From Porticoccaceae bacterium (GTDB taxonomy: Bacteria > Pseudomonadota > Gammaproteobacteria > Pseudomonadales > Porticoccaceae): 64,000 bases of DNA. The DNA lies in NCBI GenBank assembly GCA_029250825.1, contig JAQXEN010000050.1, positions 62,001-126,000 of the forward strand, written 5' to 3'. Under the pieces are notes generated by a model that worked only from the letters and a program-made list of their open reading frames with translations, had not been told where the DNA came from and searched no databases. Shown piece by piece: positions 1 through 9,155 of the stretch; positions within the stretch are counted from its first letter, which is position 1, and each line of letters opens with the position of its first letter. The position numbers were made by a program, and so were the translations under genes.

Positions 1-595
1 ATACAACAATTTTGGCTGCAGTCAATTCAGGACGATCTGACTTGGCCACTTCTTCCCCTTTAAATTCAGACTTGCCTGCATTGTGAGCCGAGGCAACCGC
101 TTCGATAGCCGCGGAGCCGCCATCAGCAGGTGCTGCATCAAAAGCTGTACCGCGCACGGTTAGCACTTTTATGGCATCAGTGCTCTGCACTGTGGCAATC
201 ACGTTACCGGCATAGATTGGACGCTTAAATGTGTCGGCACTGACTACTGCGCTGATTTCAGAGATAGCCTGAACATCCAGCAATGCAGCGGCGCGAGGCA
301 AGATATTTTTGGCGGTGGTAGTCGCCGTTGCCAATAGGTGGCTATAAGCAGCACCCACTTCAGCAATCAATGGAGCAACATTCTCAGCGAGTTGGTGGCC
401 ATAGGCTGCATTGTCTGCGACCAAAACTTTGCTGATACCGGCAACCTGTGCAGCTTGCTCAGCAGCACCCTGACAGTCACTGCCAATAACTAAGATATCA
501 ATATCGCCACCGATGGCTTGCGCTGCGGTGACCGAGTTCAAAGTAGCAGGCTTAAGGCTGCTATTGTCGTGTTCAGCGATAACTAGAATACTCAT
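1..595 (-). CDS. etfA: Electron transfer flavoprotein alpha subunit, partial (3' end outside window)
   Basis: The alpha subunit pairs with EtfB, binds FAD and passes electrons from acyl-CoA and other dehydrogenases to ETF:ubiquinone oxidoreductase. About 198 N-terminal residues are visible, starting [11 protein letters not shown] and running through the alpha/beta domain I. The sequence is cut just after the conserved SDRPELTAAKIVV stretch that precedes the FAD-binding SGGRG segment, so the FAD domain lies outside. The ATG overlaps the etfB stop by one base (TAATG), indicating translational coupling. The reading frame is open to the window edge. The identification is secure from sequence and context. 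Confidence 0.95.
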   Translation of the reverse strand, partial: MSILVIAEHDNSSLKPATLNSVTAAQAIGGDIDILVIGSDCQGAAEQAAQVAGISKVLVADNAAYGHQLAENVAPLIAEVGAAYSHLLATATTTAKNILPRAAALLDVQAISEISAVVSADTFKRPIYAGNVIATVQSTDAIKVLTVRGTAFDAAPADGGSAAIEAVASAHNAGKSEFKGEEVAKSDRPELTAAKIVV

Positions 596-1344
596 TAGAT
601 CACCTTCGCTTCGTTTTTAAGTTTGTCTACTAACATGGCTACATCTTCAACCTTGATACCGGCTTGACGCTCAGCGGGCAGTTCGACGCCCAGCAAGGTG
701 ACGCGCGGAGCAATGGCCACGCCCAAATCATCTGGCGTTTTAACATCCAATGGCTTGCGCTTGGCTTTCATAATGTTGGGTAGAGACGCATAGCGCGGCT
801 CGTTCAAACGCAGATCCGAGGTGACAATCGCGGGCAAGCTCAACTCAAGCGTCTGCAGGCCGCCGTCAACTTCGCGGATAACCACTGCCTTGCCATCATC
901 GACACTCAGTTCTGAGGCAAATGTCGCCTGTGAACAGCCCAGCAGCGCTGAGAGCATTTGACCGGTTTGGTTGTTATCACCATCAATCGCCTGCTTGCCC
1001 ATCAAGATCAGATCCGGAGATTCTTCATCGCAGACTGCTTTCAGGCACTTGGCAATGGCCAATGGCTCGAGAGATTCATCCGTTTCAACCAAAATGGCGC
1101 GGTCTGCGCCCAGAGCCAGTGCAGTGCGCAACTGCTCTTGACACTGCTTGGTGCCCACTGACACAGCAACGACTTCAGTTGCTATACCTTTCTCTGCCAG
1201 ACGCACTGCTTCTTCAACGGCAATCTCGCAGAATGGATTAATCGACATTTTGACATTGGCCAGATCAACATCTGAACCGTCAGACTTGGGTCTTACTTTG
1301 ACGTTGTAATCAACAACGCGCTTTACAGCGACCAGTACTTTCAT
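595..1344 (-). CDS. etfB: Electron transfer flavoprotein beta subunit
   Basis: Beta subunit of the heterodimeric electron transfer flavoprotein, which carries electrons from beta-oxidation and amino-acid dehydrogenases to the quinone pool. The 249-residue length is the family norm. The start [18 protein letters not shown] is typical, and the ETF-beta signature region follows (residues about 160-185, with VIREVDGG and [16 protein letters not shown]). An AMP-binding role is known for this subunit in the family. It is the first gene of the etfBA unit and is divergent from ETF-QO, so all three components of the electron path sit together. Confidence 0.97.
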   Translation of the reverse strand: MKVLVAVKRVVDYNVKVRPKSDGSDVDLANVKMSINPFCEIAVEEAVRLAEKGIATEVVAVSVGTKQCQEQLRTALALGADRAILVETDESLEPLAIAKCLKAVCDEESPDLILMGKQAIDGDNNQTGQMLSALLGCSQATFASELSVDDGKAVVIREVDGGLQTLELSLPAIVTSDLRLNEPRYASLPNIMKAKRKPLDVKTPDDLGVAIAPRVTLLGVELPAERQAGIKVEDVAMLVDKLKNEAKVI

Positions 1345-1610
1345 GGTTTTCCTTCCATATGACTAAATATGACTAATTAAAAAGGGTCATTTGATTAGCC
1401 CCGCATCAGTGCTGCGAGGGGTCAAATTTCAAGTCGATCATAGTGCCTAGCTGATGCCGATAAATCAAGCAACCGCGAGGCCCAACGCGACCAGCGAGTC
1501 AGCTCGGACGGCCGGTCATTGTTATAAATTATGGTTATCAATAATCGCTATAGCTATGGCCATATGATGGTTGTAACATGGCTGCTGTGGTCACTAATGC
1601 TTTGGGGAGA

Positions 1611-3257
1611 ATGAGTTTGGAACGCGAATTTATGGATTACGATGTCGTCATCGTTGGCGCCGGCCCTTCAGGTCTGGCGGCGGCTTGCCGACTAAAACAG
1701 GTAAATGCTGATATCTCAGTCTGTGTAGTGGAAAAAGGCTCTGAAGTGGGAGCACATATTCTATCCGGTGCAGTCTTCGAACCAACACCTCTCAATGAGC
1801 TTTTCCCCGAGTGGAAAGAGATGGGTGCACCGCTGCTGACTCCGGTTGTTGAGGATGATATTTTTGTCTTCACCGGCGCGACTAAGCGTATCAAGGTACC
1901 GGGCCTATTTGCCCCGAAAACCATGCACAACCACGGCAACTATATTATCAGCCTTGGCAAACTTTGCCGCTGGCTGGCTGAACAGGCCGAGAATCTCGGT
2001 GTCGAGGTCTTTCCCGGCTTTGCCGCTGCAGAGATCCTCTATGGCGAAAACAATGAGGTGCTAGGCATTGCCACCGGTGATATGGGTATTGGTCACAACG
2101 GTGAGCAGAAAGGCTCCTATATGCAGGGTATGGAGTTGCGCGGCAAGTACACGCTATTTTCCGAGGGCTGCCGCGGCAGCTTGGGCAAGCAGTTAATTGC
2201 TAAGTATCAATTGGATGCAGGCAAAGATCCCCAGCACTACGGTCTGGGTATCAAAGAGCTGTGGACCATTCCGGCGGATCAGCACAAACCGGGCCTCGTG
2301 GTTCACTCTGCCGGCTGGCCTCTGGATGAAAGCAAATCACTGGGTGGCGGATTCTTGTACCACCTTGAAGACAATCAGGTAGCCGTGGGTTTAATCACTA
2401 ATCTCTCCTACAGCAACCCTCATGTCAGCCCCTACGATGAGTTTCAGCGCTACAAGCACCATCCAGAGATCGCCAAATACCTTGAGGGCGGCGAGCGCAT
2501 TACTTACGGCGCGCGGGCACTGCTGAAAGGCGGCCTGCAGTCGCAGCCAAAAATGTCCTTCCCCGGAGGTATTTTGATTGGCGACGATGCTGGCACGCTG
2601 AACTTTGCCAAAATTAAAGGCAGCCACACGGCCATGAAGTCAGGCATGGTTGCAGCAGAAACCGTGGCTGAAGCTCTGGCCGCTGAAAAGTCTAATACGG
2701 ACCTTTTGGAATACGCGGTGGCTTACAAGAACTCTTGGGCCTACAAAGAACTGCATATGCAGCGTAACTTTGGACCTGCTCAGCACAAGTTTGGCAATAT
2801 TATTGGTTCGGCTTATGCCTTTATCGATATCAATATATTCAACGGCATGCTGCCCTGGACTCTGTCTGACAAGGTCGCCGATCACGAGACCCTTAAGCCA
2901 GCCAGTGAATGCGCCAAAATCGTCTATCCCAAGTACGATGGCAAGCTGAGTTTTGATAAGGCCTCATCGGTATTTATGTCGAATACTAACCATGAGGAAG
3001 ATCAGCCCTGTCATCTGGTATTAACCGATGTGGATCTGCCGATCAGTAAAAACCTCGAGCTCTATGACGAGCCGGCTCAGCGTTACTGCCCTGCGGGTGT
3101 CTATGAGGTGGTGGCCAACGATGACGGCAGCCAACGCTTCCAGATCAATGCCCAGAACTGCGTGCACTGCAAAACCTGTGACATTAAGGAACCCAGTCAG
3201 AATATTAACTGGGTGGTACCTGAAGGAGCTGGCGGGCCTAATTATCCCAACATGTAG
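1611..3257 (+). CDS. Electron transfer flavoprotein-ubiquinone oxidoreductase (ETF-QO)
   Basis: Membrane-associated flavoprotein that oxidises reduced ETF and reduces ubiquinone. Near the N-terminus there is an FAD Rossmann motif, VVIVGAGPSGLAAA. The second FAD motif GGILIGDDAGTLN lies centrally. A C-terminal 4Fe-4S region has cysteines in YCPAGVYE and NCVHCKTCDIKEP, and the protein ends with GGPNYPNM as in the family. The ATG at 1611 (MSLEREFMDYD) matches how relatives begin. An in-frame ATG at 1578 would add 11 residues but lacks a Shine-Dalgarno sequence; the purine run GGGGAGA directly before 1611 is close to the start, so the exact start is not certain. About 548 residues. Divergent from etfBA. 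Confidence 0.95.
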   Translation: MSLEREFMDYDVVIVGAGPSGLAAACRLKQVNADISVCVVEKGSEVGAHILSGAVFEPTPLNELFPEWKEMGAPLLTPVVEDDIFVFTGATKRIKVPGLFAPKTMHNHGNYIISLGKLCRWLAEQAENLGVEVFPGFAAAEILYGENNEVLGIATGDMGIGHNGEQKGSYMQGMELRGKYTLFSEGCRGSLGKQLIAKYQLDAGKDPQHYGLGIKELWTIPADQHKPGLVVHSAGWPLDESKSLGGGFLYHLEDNQVAVGLITNLSYSNPHVSPYDEFQRYKHHPEIAKYLEGGERITYGARALLKGGLQSQPKMSFPGGILIGDDAGTLNFAKIKGSHTAMKSGMVAAETVAEALAAEKSNTDLLEYAVAYKNSWAYKELHMQRNFGPAQHKFGNIIGSAYAFIDINIFNGMLPWTLSDKVADHETLKPASECAKIVYPKYDGKLSFDKASSVFMSNTNHEEDQPCHLVLTDVDLPISKNLELYDEPAQRYCPAGVYEVVANDDGSQRFQINAQNCVHCKTCDIKEPSQNINWVVPEGAGGPNYPNM

Positions 3258-3295
3258 TGTGGAAGGCTTTAGTGAAAGCTCCTCCAAGAAGACCA

Positions 3296-3327
3296 GTGCC
3301 CGGATCTCTGATTCGGGCATTTTTTTA
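3296..3327 (+). terminator. Rho-independent terminator of ETF-QO
   Basis: The stem TGCCCG pairs with CGGGCA across an 11-base loop and is followed by seven Ts. It begins about 40 bases after the ETF-QO stop and lies in the convergent gap before the DUF1285 gene. Confidence 0.8.
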
Positions 3328-3345
3328 TGCCCTGTATTTAGAGCG

Positions 3346-3981
3346 TTAAAAGCTGCCTAAGAGAAAATCCTCTCCCATACTGCTAATGCTCAGCTGCTGC
3401 CCCCCATCGGCGCTCTCATCTCCCGGCATCTCCGCCGCCCACTCAACGATCTGGTAGAACACATTGCGGCTTAACAGCGCCTTTATATTGCGGCGCACTA
3501 ATACCAGTGGCAGGGGTTCTTCTGAGCCGGGAAACTGTTCCATAGACAGCGGGTGCTGCTTGTCCACAATCACAATATCACCAGTGCGGGTAGTGAGTTT
3601 GAGGGTTTGAAAGCCATCACGGGTTTGGCGTTCCGCTGCCACGACAAACAATGGCGCAACGTCTACCTTGATGCGCCATTTCTCGGCCGGAGTGATCAGA
3701 TAGTAGTCAGCTCCCTCACGAGACAAAATGGAGGCAAACAGCTTCACCATAGCCTCACGTTTGATCTCGCCACCCTCGTGAATCCAGCGTCCCTCGCGAT
3801 CGATCAGCATATCCATATCGCCACTTAGACGTGGCTTCCAGAGATGCACAGGGGGCAGTGAAGTGGATGATTGTTCTTGGGCTGCAAGTAGATCGGCAAA
3901 CAGCGTATCGAGATGGGCAGTCAAGGGGACTACCCTACTGTTCGCCCGGTGTATTGGGATTTTCATTAACGGGTTTTTCAT
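3346..3981 (-). CDS. DUF1285 domain-containing protein
   Basis: A conserved gammaproteobacterial protein of unknown function. The family hallmarks are visible: PPVHLWKP followed by SGDMDMLIDREGRWIHEGGEIKR split over residues about 43-75, then YYLITPAEKWRIKVDVAPLFV. The predicted protein is soluble with no signal peptide or membrane segment. At 211 residues it is slightly long for the family. The ATG used here overlaps the end of the TetR gene by 47 bases. A later start (ATG at 3966, or a TTG before residue LTAHLD) would reduce the overlap, so the N-terminus is uncertain. It is probably cotranscribed with the upstream regulator. Confidence 0.85.
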   Translation of the reverse strand: MKNPLMKIPIHRANSRVVPLTAHLDTLFADLLAAQEQSSTSLPPVHLWKPRLSGDMDMLIDREGRWIHEGGEIKREAMVKLFASILSREGADYYLITPAEKWRIKVDVAPLFVVAAERQTRDGFQTLKLTTRTGDIVIVDKQHPLSMEQFPGSEEPLPLVLVRRNIKALLSRNVFYQIVEWAAEMPGDESADGGQQLSISSMGEDFLLGSF

Positions 3982-4681
3982 TGACAGACTTGTCAGTCAA
4001 GCGCTTGGGGGCTGAAGACTTAGAAAGTGTTGGGTCCCGGTACTGACCACTATTGCCAATGGTGACACCAACCCCAGTGATAAACTTCATTAGATCGGCA
4101 CTGTCGAGGCGATAGTTCCAACTGCGACTAAAACACAGTTCTACAGCGCCCTGAGCCAGCGCCCAGCAAGCCAGATAATGATAGTGCGGAGGCACGTCTT
4201 CGAGCACGCCACGCTCAATCAGGCGAGTGATCATGCTATTCAGGGAATCTTCGTTGGAGCGGCGCATGGCATGGAGCTGTTCAAGCTGTTCAGCCACATC
4301 TTCGGCGTCAAAAAGGCGGACTTCCAAATGCTGTACCAGACGATCAAGCTCTGGGCGCGCAAGCCGCGACTCAAAATAGGCCTTTGCCGCAGCTCCAGAC
4401 TCTCCGGCCTCAGCCTTGGCAATCCCGTCGGCTAAACGCTGCGTTATGCTCTCTTCATAGTCAAGCATGATACGGATAAGGATTTCGTTTTTGGTGAGGA
4501 AGTGTTTGTAGACAGTGCCCTTACCGATCCCAGCCTTGCCGGCAATACTCGACACCGTTACCCGATCTATCCCGTCGGACAAAAACAGCGCCAGCGCAGC
4601 ATCGATAATCTTTTGTTCGCGGTTGAGAAAGATTTTCTTCTTTTCCCGAATCCGATCTGCACTGGAGGTTTTGCTGTTCAT
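3935..4681 (-). CDS. TetR family transcriptional regulator
   Basis: DNA-binding repressor-type regulator. The N-terminal helix-turn-helix is clear: IIDAALALFLSDG, then VTVSSIAGKAGIGKGTVYKHF (residues about 24-62), matching TetR_N. The C-terminal ligand domain (about 65-220) is not recognisable, so the effector and targets are unknown. A polar tail rich in Lys/Asn/Pro (SVNEKPVNENP) ends the protein and overlaps the DUF1285 reading frame. The gene is 68 bases upstream of thrH on the same strand; nothing in the sequence shows which genes it controls. Confidence 0.9.
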   Translation of the reverse strand: MNSKTSSADRIREKKKIFLNREQKIIDAALALFLSDGIDRVTVSSIAGKAGIGKGTVYKHFLTKNEILIRIMLDYEESITQRLADGIAKAEAGESGAAAKAYFESRLARPELDRLVQHLEVRLFDAEDVAEQLEQLHAMRRSNEDSLNSMITRLIERGVLEDVPPHYHYLACWALAQGAVELCFSRSWNYRLDSADLMKFITGVGVTIGNSGQYRDPTLSKSSAPKRLTDKSVNEKPVNENPNTPGEQ

Positions 4682-4749
4682 ATTAAAGACAATTTTTAGT
4701 CAACCCTGTGGATTACCATTAGAAACCTAAAGACTGCCAAAAACAATAT

Positions 4750-5367
4750 TTAAAGGCTCAACTCTCGGTTACTGGCGCGAATAAATTCACTCTTTAAGTC
4801 TGCGAAGCTCTGAACGGCAGGAAACTGCGGAAATTCAGCAATCACATTGTCCGGCGCATGGAACAATATACCCGCATCAGCTTCAGCTAGCATCGTTGTA
4901 TCATTGTACGAATCTCCAGCGGCTATGGTTCTGTAATACATGCTTTTAAAGCCAACAACTGCTTGGCGCTTGGGGTTGGCTTGGCGCAGATGATAGTCGA
5001 TAACGGTGCCATCTTCGGCTGTCTCAAGCTTGTGGCACAGCAGCGTCGGGTAACCCAACTGCTTCATCAGAGGGCTGGCAAACTCATAGAAAGTATCTGA
5101 GAGGATAACCACCTGAAAACGCTCCCGCAGCCAGTCGACAAATTCGATGGCTCCCGGCAGGGGTTCTAGGGTCGCAATCACCTCTTGAATTTCATTTAGC
5201 CCGAGACCATTTTCGCGGAGTATATCGAGCCGATAGCGCATCAACACATCGTAGTCTGGCTCATCTCGAGTAGTCTTCTTTAACGCTTCTATACCAGTTT
5301 TTTCAGCGAAGGCGATCCAGATTTCTGGGACCAGTACTCCCTCCAGATCAAGACATGCGATTTCCAC
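4750..5367 (-). CDS. thrH: Phosphoserine phosphatase / homoserine phosphotransferase ThrH
   Basis: HAD-superfamily enzyme that dephosphorylates phosphoserine and can transfer phosphate to homoserine, acting in serine/threonine metabolism. Motif I is D7-L-E-G, the ThrH-type variant of DxD. Motif II is VILSDTFYEF and motif III/IV is AAGDSYNDTTML. At 205 residues it has the same size as Pseudomonas ThrH. The start is GTG with a good AGGAG eight to nine bases upstream. It is divergent from cysH, an arrangement I recall from Pseudomonas (thrH next to cysH). Confidence 0.93.
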   Translation of the reverse strand: MEIACLDLEGVLVPEIWIAFAEKTGIEALKKTTRDEPDYDVLMRYRLDILRENGLGLNEIQEVIATLEPLPGAIEFVDWLRERFQVVILSDTFYEFASPLMKQLGYPTLLCHKLETAEDGTVIDYHLRQANPKRQAVVGFKSMYYRTIAAGDSYNDTTMLAEADAGILFHAPDNVIAEFPQFPAVQSFADLKSEFIRASNRELSL

Positions 5368-5478
5368 AGATATAACTCCTGAATAGTTAATTTTGGAAGC
5401 ACTTTACGTGGTTCCACAGGCCTGTGCAATTGGCATCTGCACGGATAAAAAGTTATAAGCCTATAGCTGCTTATTATT

Positions 5479-5506
5479 TTTACTAATTAAGTGATTTTGC
5501 TATAGT
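5479..5506 (+). promoter_or_regulatory. Probable sigma-70 promoter of cysH
   Basis: A TTTACT -35-like box is separated by 16 bases from TATAGT, about 55 bases upstream of the cysH ATG in the thrH/cysH divergent gap. The -10 is five of six to consensus; the -35 is weaker. Placement relies on sequence only. Confidence 0.4.
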
Positions 5507-5559
5507 GCCGCCGTTTCAATTCAATCATTTCATCAATCAAAACTATCGGATACCGCTAA

Positions 5560-6285
5560 ATGAGCTCGATCACCAACATCGTTGATATAGACAGTGAACT
5601 GGCAACTCAGTCGCCACAAGAAATCCTCCGTTATGCTCTGGAGAGCTTTGACAATATAGCGATCTCTTTCAGCGGTGCTGAAGACGTGGTACTGATCGAT
5701 ATGGCTTACAAAATACGCAAAGATATTCAGGTCTTCTCTCTGGATACCGGACGCCTGCATGCTCAGACCTATAGATTTATTGAAGCTGTGCGTAATCACT
5801 ACGATATTAAGATCGACTTAGTTATGCCCGAAGCTGCCAAAGTCGAAAAGTTGGTCAAGGAAAAAGGGCTTTTTAGCTTCTATCAAGATGATCACAAAGA
5901 GTGCTGTGGTGTGCGTAAGATTGCCCCACTGCGCAAGCAACTGCTAACAGTCGATGCTTGGATTACCGGTCAGCGTAAAGATCAGAGCCCCGGCACCCGA
6001 GCTGAAGTTCCAGCGATGCAAGACGACAAGGCTTTTGCTCGTCCTGATGACTGCCTGACCAAGTTTAATCCTTTGGCTAACTGGACCTCTAAACAGGTCT
6101 GGGACTATATTCGCGAAAACAATGTTCCCTACAATGCACTGCATGACGAAGGCTTTGTTAGCATCGGCTGTGAGCCATGCACTCGCCCTACTGGCCCCGG
6201 CCAGCACGAACGCGAAGGCCGCTGGTGGTGGGAAGAAGCGACAATGAAAGAATGTGGTTTACACGCGGTGAATATCGATAAGTAA
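5560..6285 (+). CDS. cysH: Assimilatory adenylylsulfate (APS) reductase, iron-sulfur type
   Basis: Reduces activated sulfate to sulfite using thioredoxin or glutaredoxin. The N-terminal PP-loop-like motif SFSGAED (36-42) and LDTGRL (61-66) bind nucleotide. Cysteines C115-C116 and C204-x-x-C207 form the 4Fe-4S ligand set that defines the APS-using (plant/Pseudomonas-type) enzyme; the E. coli PAPS reductase lacks them. The catalytic cysteine is C232 in KECGLH near the C-terminus. At 241 residues it is within the family range. It is followed at about 50 bases by a small CxxC protein and then convergently by cysB, its expected activator. Confidence 0.95.
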   Translation: MSSITNIVDIDSELATQSPQEILRYALESFDNIAISFSGAEDVVLIDMAYKIRKDIQVFSLDTGRLHAQTYRFIEAVRNHYDIKIDLVMPEAAKVEKLVKEKGLFSFYQDDHKECCGVRKIAPLRKQLLTVDAWITGQRKDQSPGTRAEVPAMQDDKAFARPDDCLTKFNPLANWTSKQVWDYIRENNVPYNALHDEGFVSIGCEPCTRPTGPGQHEREGRWWWEEATMKECGLHAVNIDK

Positions 6286-6336
6286 GGGCAACTATCCACA
6301 GCTAAGTTTAACTAGGGACAATCAGGGGAGACAAAT

Positions 6337-6669
6337 ATGAAAATCACCATGGTCAAGAAGATCTTTGCCGATGGCTCCCCGTGCAAGAAATGTGGCGAGG
6401 TTGAAGAGAAGATGCGCGCGGCGGGCCAGCTGCAGCGTATCGACAGCACCCTGATCGCCGATGAGTCCAACCCGGAATCTGAGGGTATGCTGTTGGCGGC
6501 AGAGCACGGCGTTGACCGCGCCCCGTTCTTTATTGTTGAGCGGGATGGTGAGCCAGCACAGATTTATACTGTGTATTTTAAGTTTGTTAAAGAAGTTCTG
6601 GATGCCGAGACCAGCGAAGAGGAAGAGATCGCTGAAATTATGAATGATGTGGATCTGGATTTTTTATAG
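6337..6669 (+). CDS. Small conserved CxxC protein, thioredoxin-fold-like, downstream of cysH
   Basis: A 110-residue acidic protein. The CxxC motif is at C16-K-K-C19 after a beta strand (MKITMVKKIFADGSP), then a helix, a strand-like RIDSTLIAD, the segment RAPFFIVERDG with a Pro before a strand (like the cis-Pro region of glutaredoxins), and an acidic C-terminal helix (SEEEEIAEIMNDVD). A thioredoxin-like fold is therefore inferred, not proven. An AGGGGAG-like site precedes the ATG. It lies 51 bases after cysH, and a conserved hypothetical occupies the same place in Pseudomonas as I recall. It could be a redox partner or maturation factor of CysH; that role is inferred from position. Confidence 0.85.
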   Translation: MKITMVKKIFADGSPCKKCGEVEEKMRAAGQLQRIDSTLIADESNPESEGMLLAAEHGVDRAPFFIVERDGEPAQIYTVYFKFVKEVLDAETSEEEEIAEIMNDVDLDFL

Positions 6670-6670
6670 A

Positions 6671-6799
6671 CCCTCTAAGGCGCTCGCTCTCGTAGCCGCA
6701 GACGCTTCATAGACCTACCAAGGCGCTCGCTCTTTTAGCCGCAGGCGCTTTATAGCCCCACTAAGGCCCCCGTTCTTGCAGCCGCGGGCGCTTTCCTTC
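6671..6799 (+). repeat. Tandem repeat, three copies of a 43 bp unit
   Basis: Three head-to-tail copies start at 6671, 6714 and 6757 with an exact 43 bp period. The core AAGGCGCTCGCTCT...AGCCGCAGGCGCTT is shared, and the third copy is more diverged. Each unit can fold as a short hairpin (AAGGCGC with GCGCTT, one bulge). It fills the gap between the CxxC gene and the convergent cysB, where a terminator would be expected. Confidence 0.85.
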
Positions 6800-6831
6800 C
6801 TTCTAACCTAATCTTGTATTCCATTTTTCCT

Positions 6832-7824
<993 letters not shown>

Positions 7825-7840
7825 TTAAGACGACCGTGCG

Positions 7841-7874
7841 TTCTAGACCGCTTTACATTCTAGACCGCTTTGTA
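7841..7874 (+). repeat. Tandem duplication of a 17 bp unit
   Basis: Two adjacent copies of TTCTAGACCGCTTTACA / TTCTAGACCGCTTTGTA, with a degraded third (TTTTAGAGG...) following. They lie in the 5' leader/promoter region of cysB, 35 bases from its start. Confidence 0.7.
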
Positions 7875-8006
7875 TTTTAGAGGCCTGGCTTTTTAAGCCG
7901 ATTACCCAGATTGACGGCCTAGCCGTCTAAACGGCCATAACAAGTTTCTTGATCTAGTTGAAACATACCCCTATCTATACGATAAAGCTATAAAAATATA
8001 CAAAAC

Positions 8007-8023
8007 TATTCCTTCTTAGAATA
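8007..8023 (+). promoter_or_regulatory. Inverted repeat in the cysB/tauE divergent region, candidate regulator site
   Basis: TATTC and GAATA are separated by seven bases (T-N-A dyad of the kind LysR proteins bind) in AT-rich DNA 57 bases before the permease start. A CysB site is a plausible guess from position only; the dyad is short and could be chance. Confidence 0.25.
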
Positions 8024-8079
8024 CTGTGCACTTGCTAAAGTGACGCGACTATTCAGCCTATAAGCGACCGCTATCCTCA

Positions 8080-8868
8080 ATGATTGATCTCCTACTTTAC
8101 ATTGCCTCTGGCGCTGCCGTGGGACTGGCCATCGGTCTCACAGGAGTGGGCGGTGGATCTCTGATGACGCCGCTGCTGATCCTTTTTGGCTTTCCCTACA
8201 ATGTCGCCATCGGTACCGACCTGCTCTACGCGGCAATTACCAAGGTCGGTGGCGTTGTCAGCCATCAGCGTCAAAAGACTATTCAGTGGCACACCGTGCG
8301 TATGCTGGCGCTGGGCAGTGTGCCGGCCTCAATAATCACGGCCCTGTTTCTCAGCACGCTTTTTAACGACTCTTCAGAATATGAGAGCATCCTGACTCGC
8401 AGCCTTGGGGTTATGCTGGTCTTAACCGCGACTGTTATATTATTAAACGGAAGGTTACGACAGAAAGTTAAAGTGAATTCTAAAAGAGAGGATGGCTTTT
8501 TTACCCGTCATAGCGACTCGGTGATTTTTTTAGTGGGAATCTTTTTAGGGGTTTTTGTCACCCTTTCATCCGTGGGTGCCGGCGCTTTTTGTGCCGCAGT
8601 ACTGATGGTTCTCTACCCCCATATGCCAGCCCTTAAGGTTGTTGGAACTGATATAGCCCACGCTGTGCCCCTCACTCTGGTAGCAGGCCTTGGACATTTA
8701 ATCTGGCTGGGCAATGTGGATTTTATGCTGCTCGGCTGTCTGTTGATTGGCTCTTTGCCGGCAATTCATCTGGGTACCAAAGTAGCTCGGCGAATTCCAA
8801 GCAATGTACTGCAGACCGCTATCGCAACTCTACTGCTGGGAATGGGTATTAAGTTCGCGGTGTTTTAG
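8080..8868 (+). CDS. TauE/SafE family membrane permease (putative sulfur anion transporter)
   Basis: Inner-membrane protein of 262 residues with about eight hydrophobic segments in two repeated halves. The family's glycine-rich entry motif GLTGVGGGSLMTPLL is near residue 20, and the second-half counterpart FVTLSSVGAGAFCAA is near 165. TauE/SafE members export sulfite or related organosulfur anions, or import sulfate. Its divergent position next to cysB and close to cysH supports a sulfur substrate, but substrate and direction cannot be read from the sequence. Confidence 0.88.
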   Translation: MIDLLLYIASGAAVGLAIGLTGVGGGSLMTPLLILFGFPYNVAIGTDLLYAAITKVGGVVSHQRQKTIQWHTVRMLALGSVPASIITALFLSTLFNDSSEYESILTRSLGVMLVLTATVILLNGRLRQKVKVNSKREDGFFTRHSDSVIFLVGIFLGVFVTLSSVGAGAFCAAVLMVLYPHMPALKVVGTDIAHAVPLTLVAGLGHLIWLGNVDFMLLGCLLIGSLPAIHLGTKVARRIPSNVLQTAIATLLLGMGIKFAVF

Positions 8869-8875
8869 AGCGCCC

Positions 8876-9127
8876 TCAAATAAAGTCTTTGCCAAATCGA
8901 AGCACAAAAAAACCAAACATCAGCGCGTAAAACAGATAGTAGAGCAGTGAATGCCGAGCACCTTTGCGCACCTCTTTTAATACAGTGTCCGCCTCTGCAG
9001 CAAGATTGCGCTCCTCGATTTCCACCTGTAAAAAGTGCAGACCCTCGCCGCTAGGCGGGTCTTTATAGAGCCTGAGTATCTCAGCATCTGACAGCCTGAC
9101 ATACTTCCGTGAGCGCAGAACTGACAT
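8876..9127 (-). CDS. Small hypothetical protein with C-terminal membrane helix
   Basis: An 83-residue protein I do not recognise. The first 60 residues are soluble and charged, with YVRLSDAEILRLY and LQVEIEERNLAAEADTVL suggesting two amphipathic helices. One hydrophobic segment follows (SLLYYLFYALMFGFFVL) with a short charged tail, as in tail-anchored proteins. The stop lies 7 bases after the convergent permease stop. It is 28 bases downstream of the 5'-nucleotidase gene, so it is probably the last gene of that transcript. Codon pattern and the conserved-looking N-terminus favour a real gene. Confidence 0.65.
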   Translation of the reverse strand: MSVLRSRKYVRLSDAEILRLYKDPPSGEGLHFLQVEIEERNLAAEADTVLKEVRKGARHSLLYYLFYALMFGFFVLRFGKDFI

Positions 9128-9155
9128 GCTTTAGAGCCTCGTTATCCAGCAAGAT

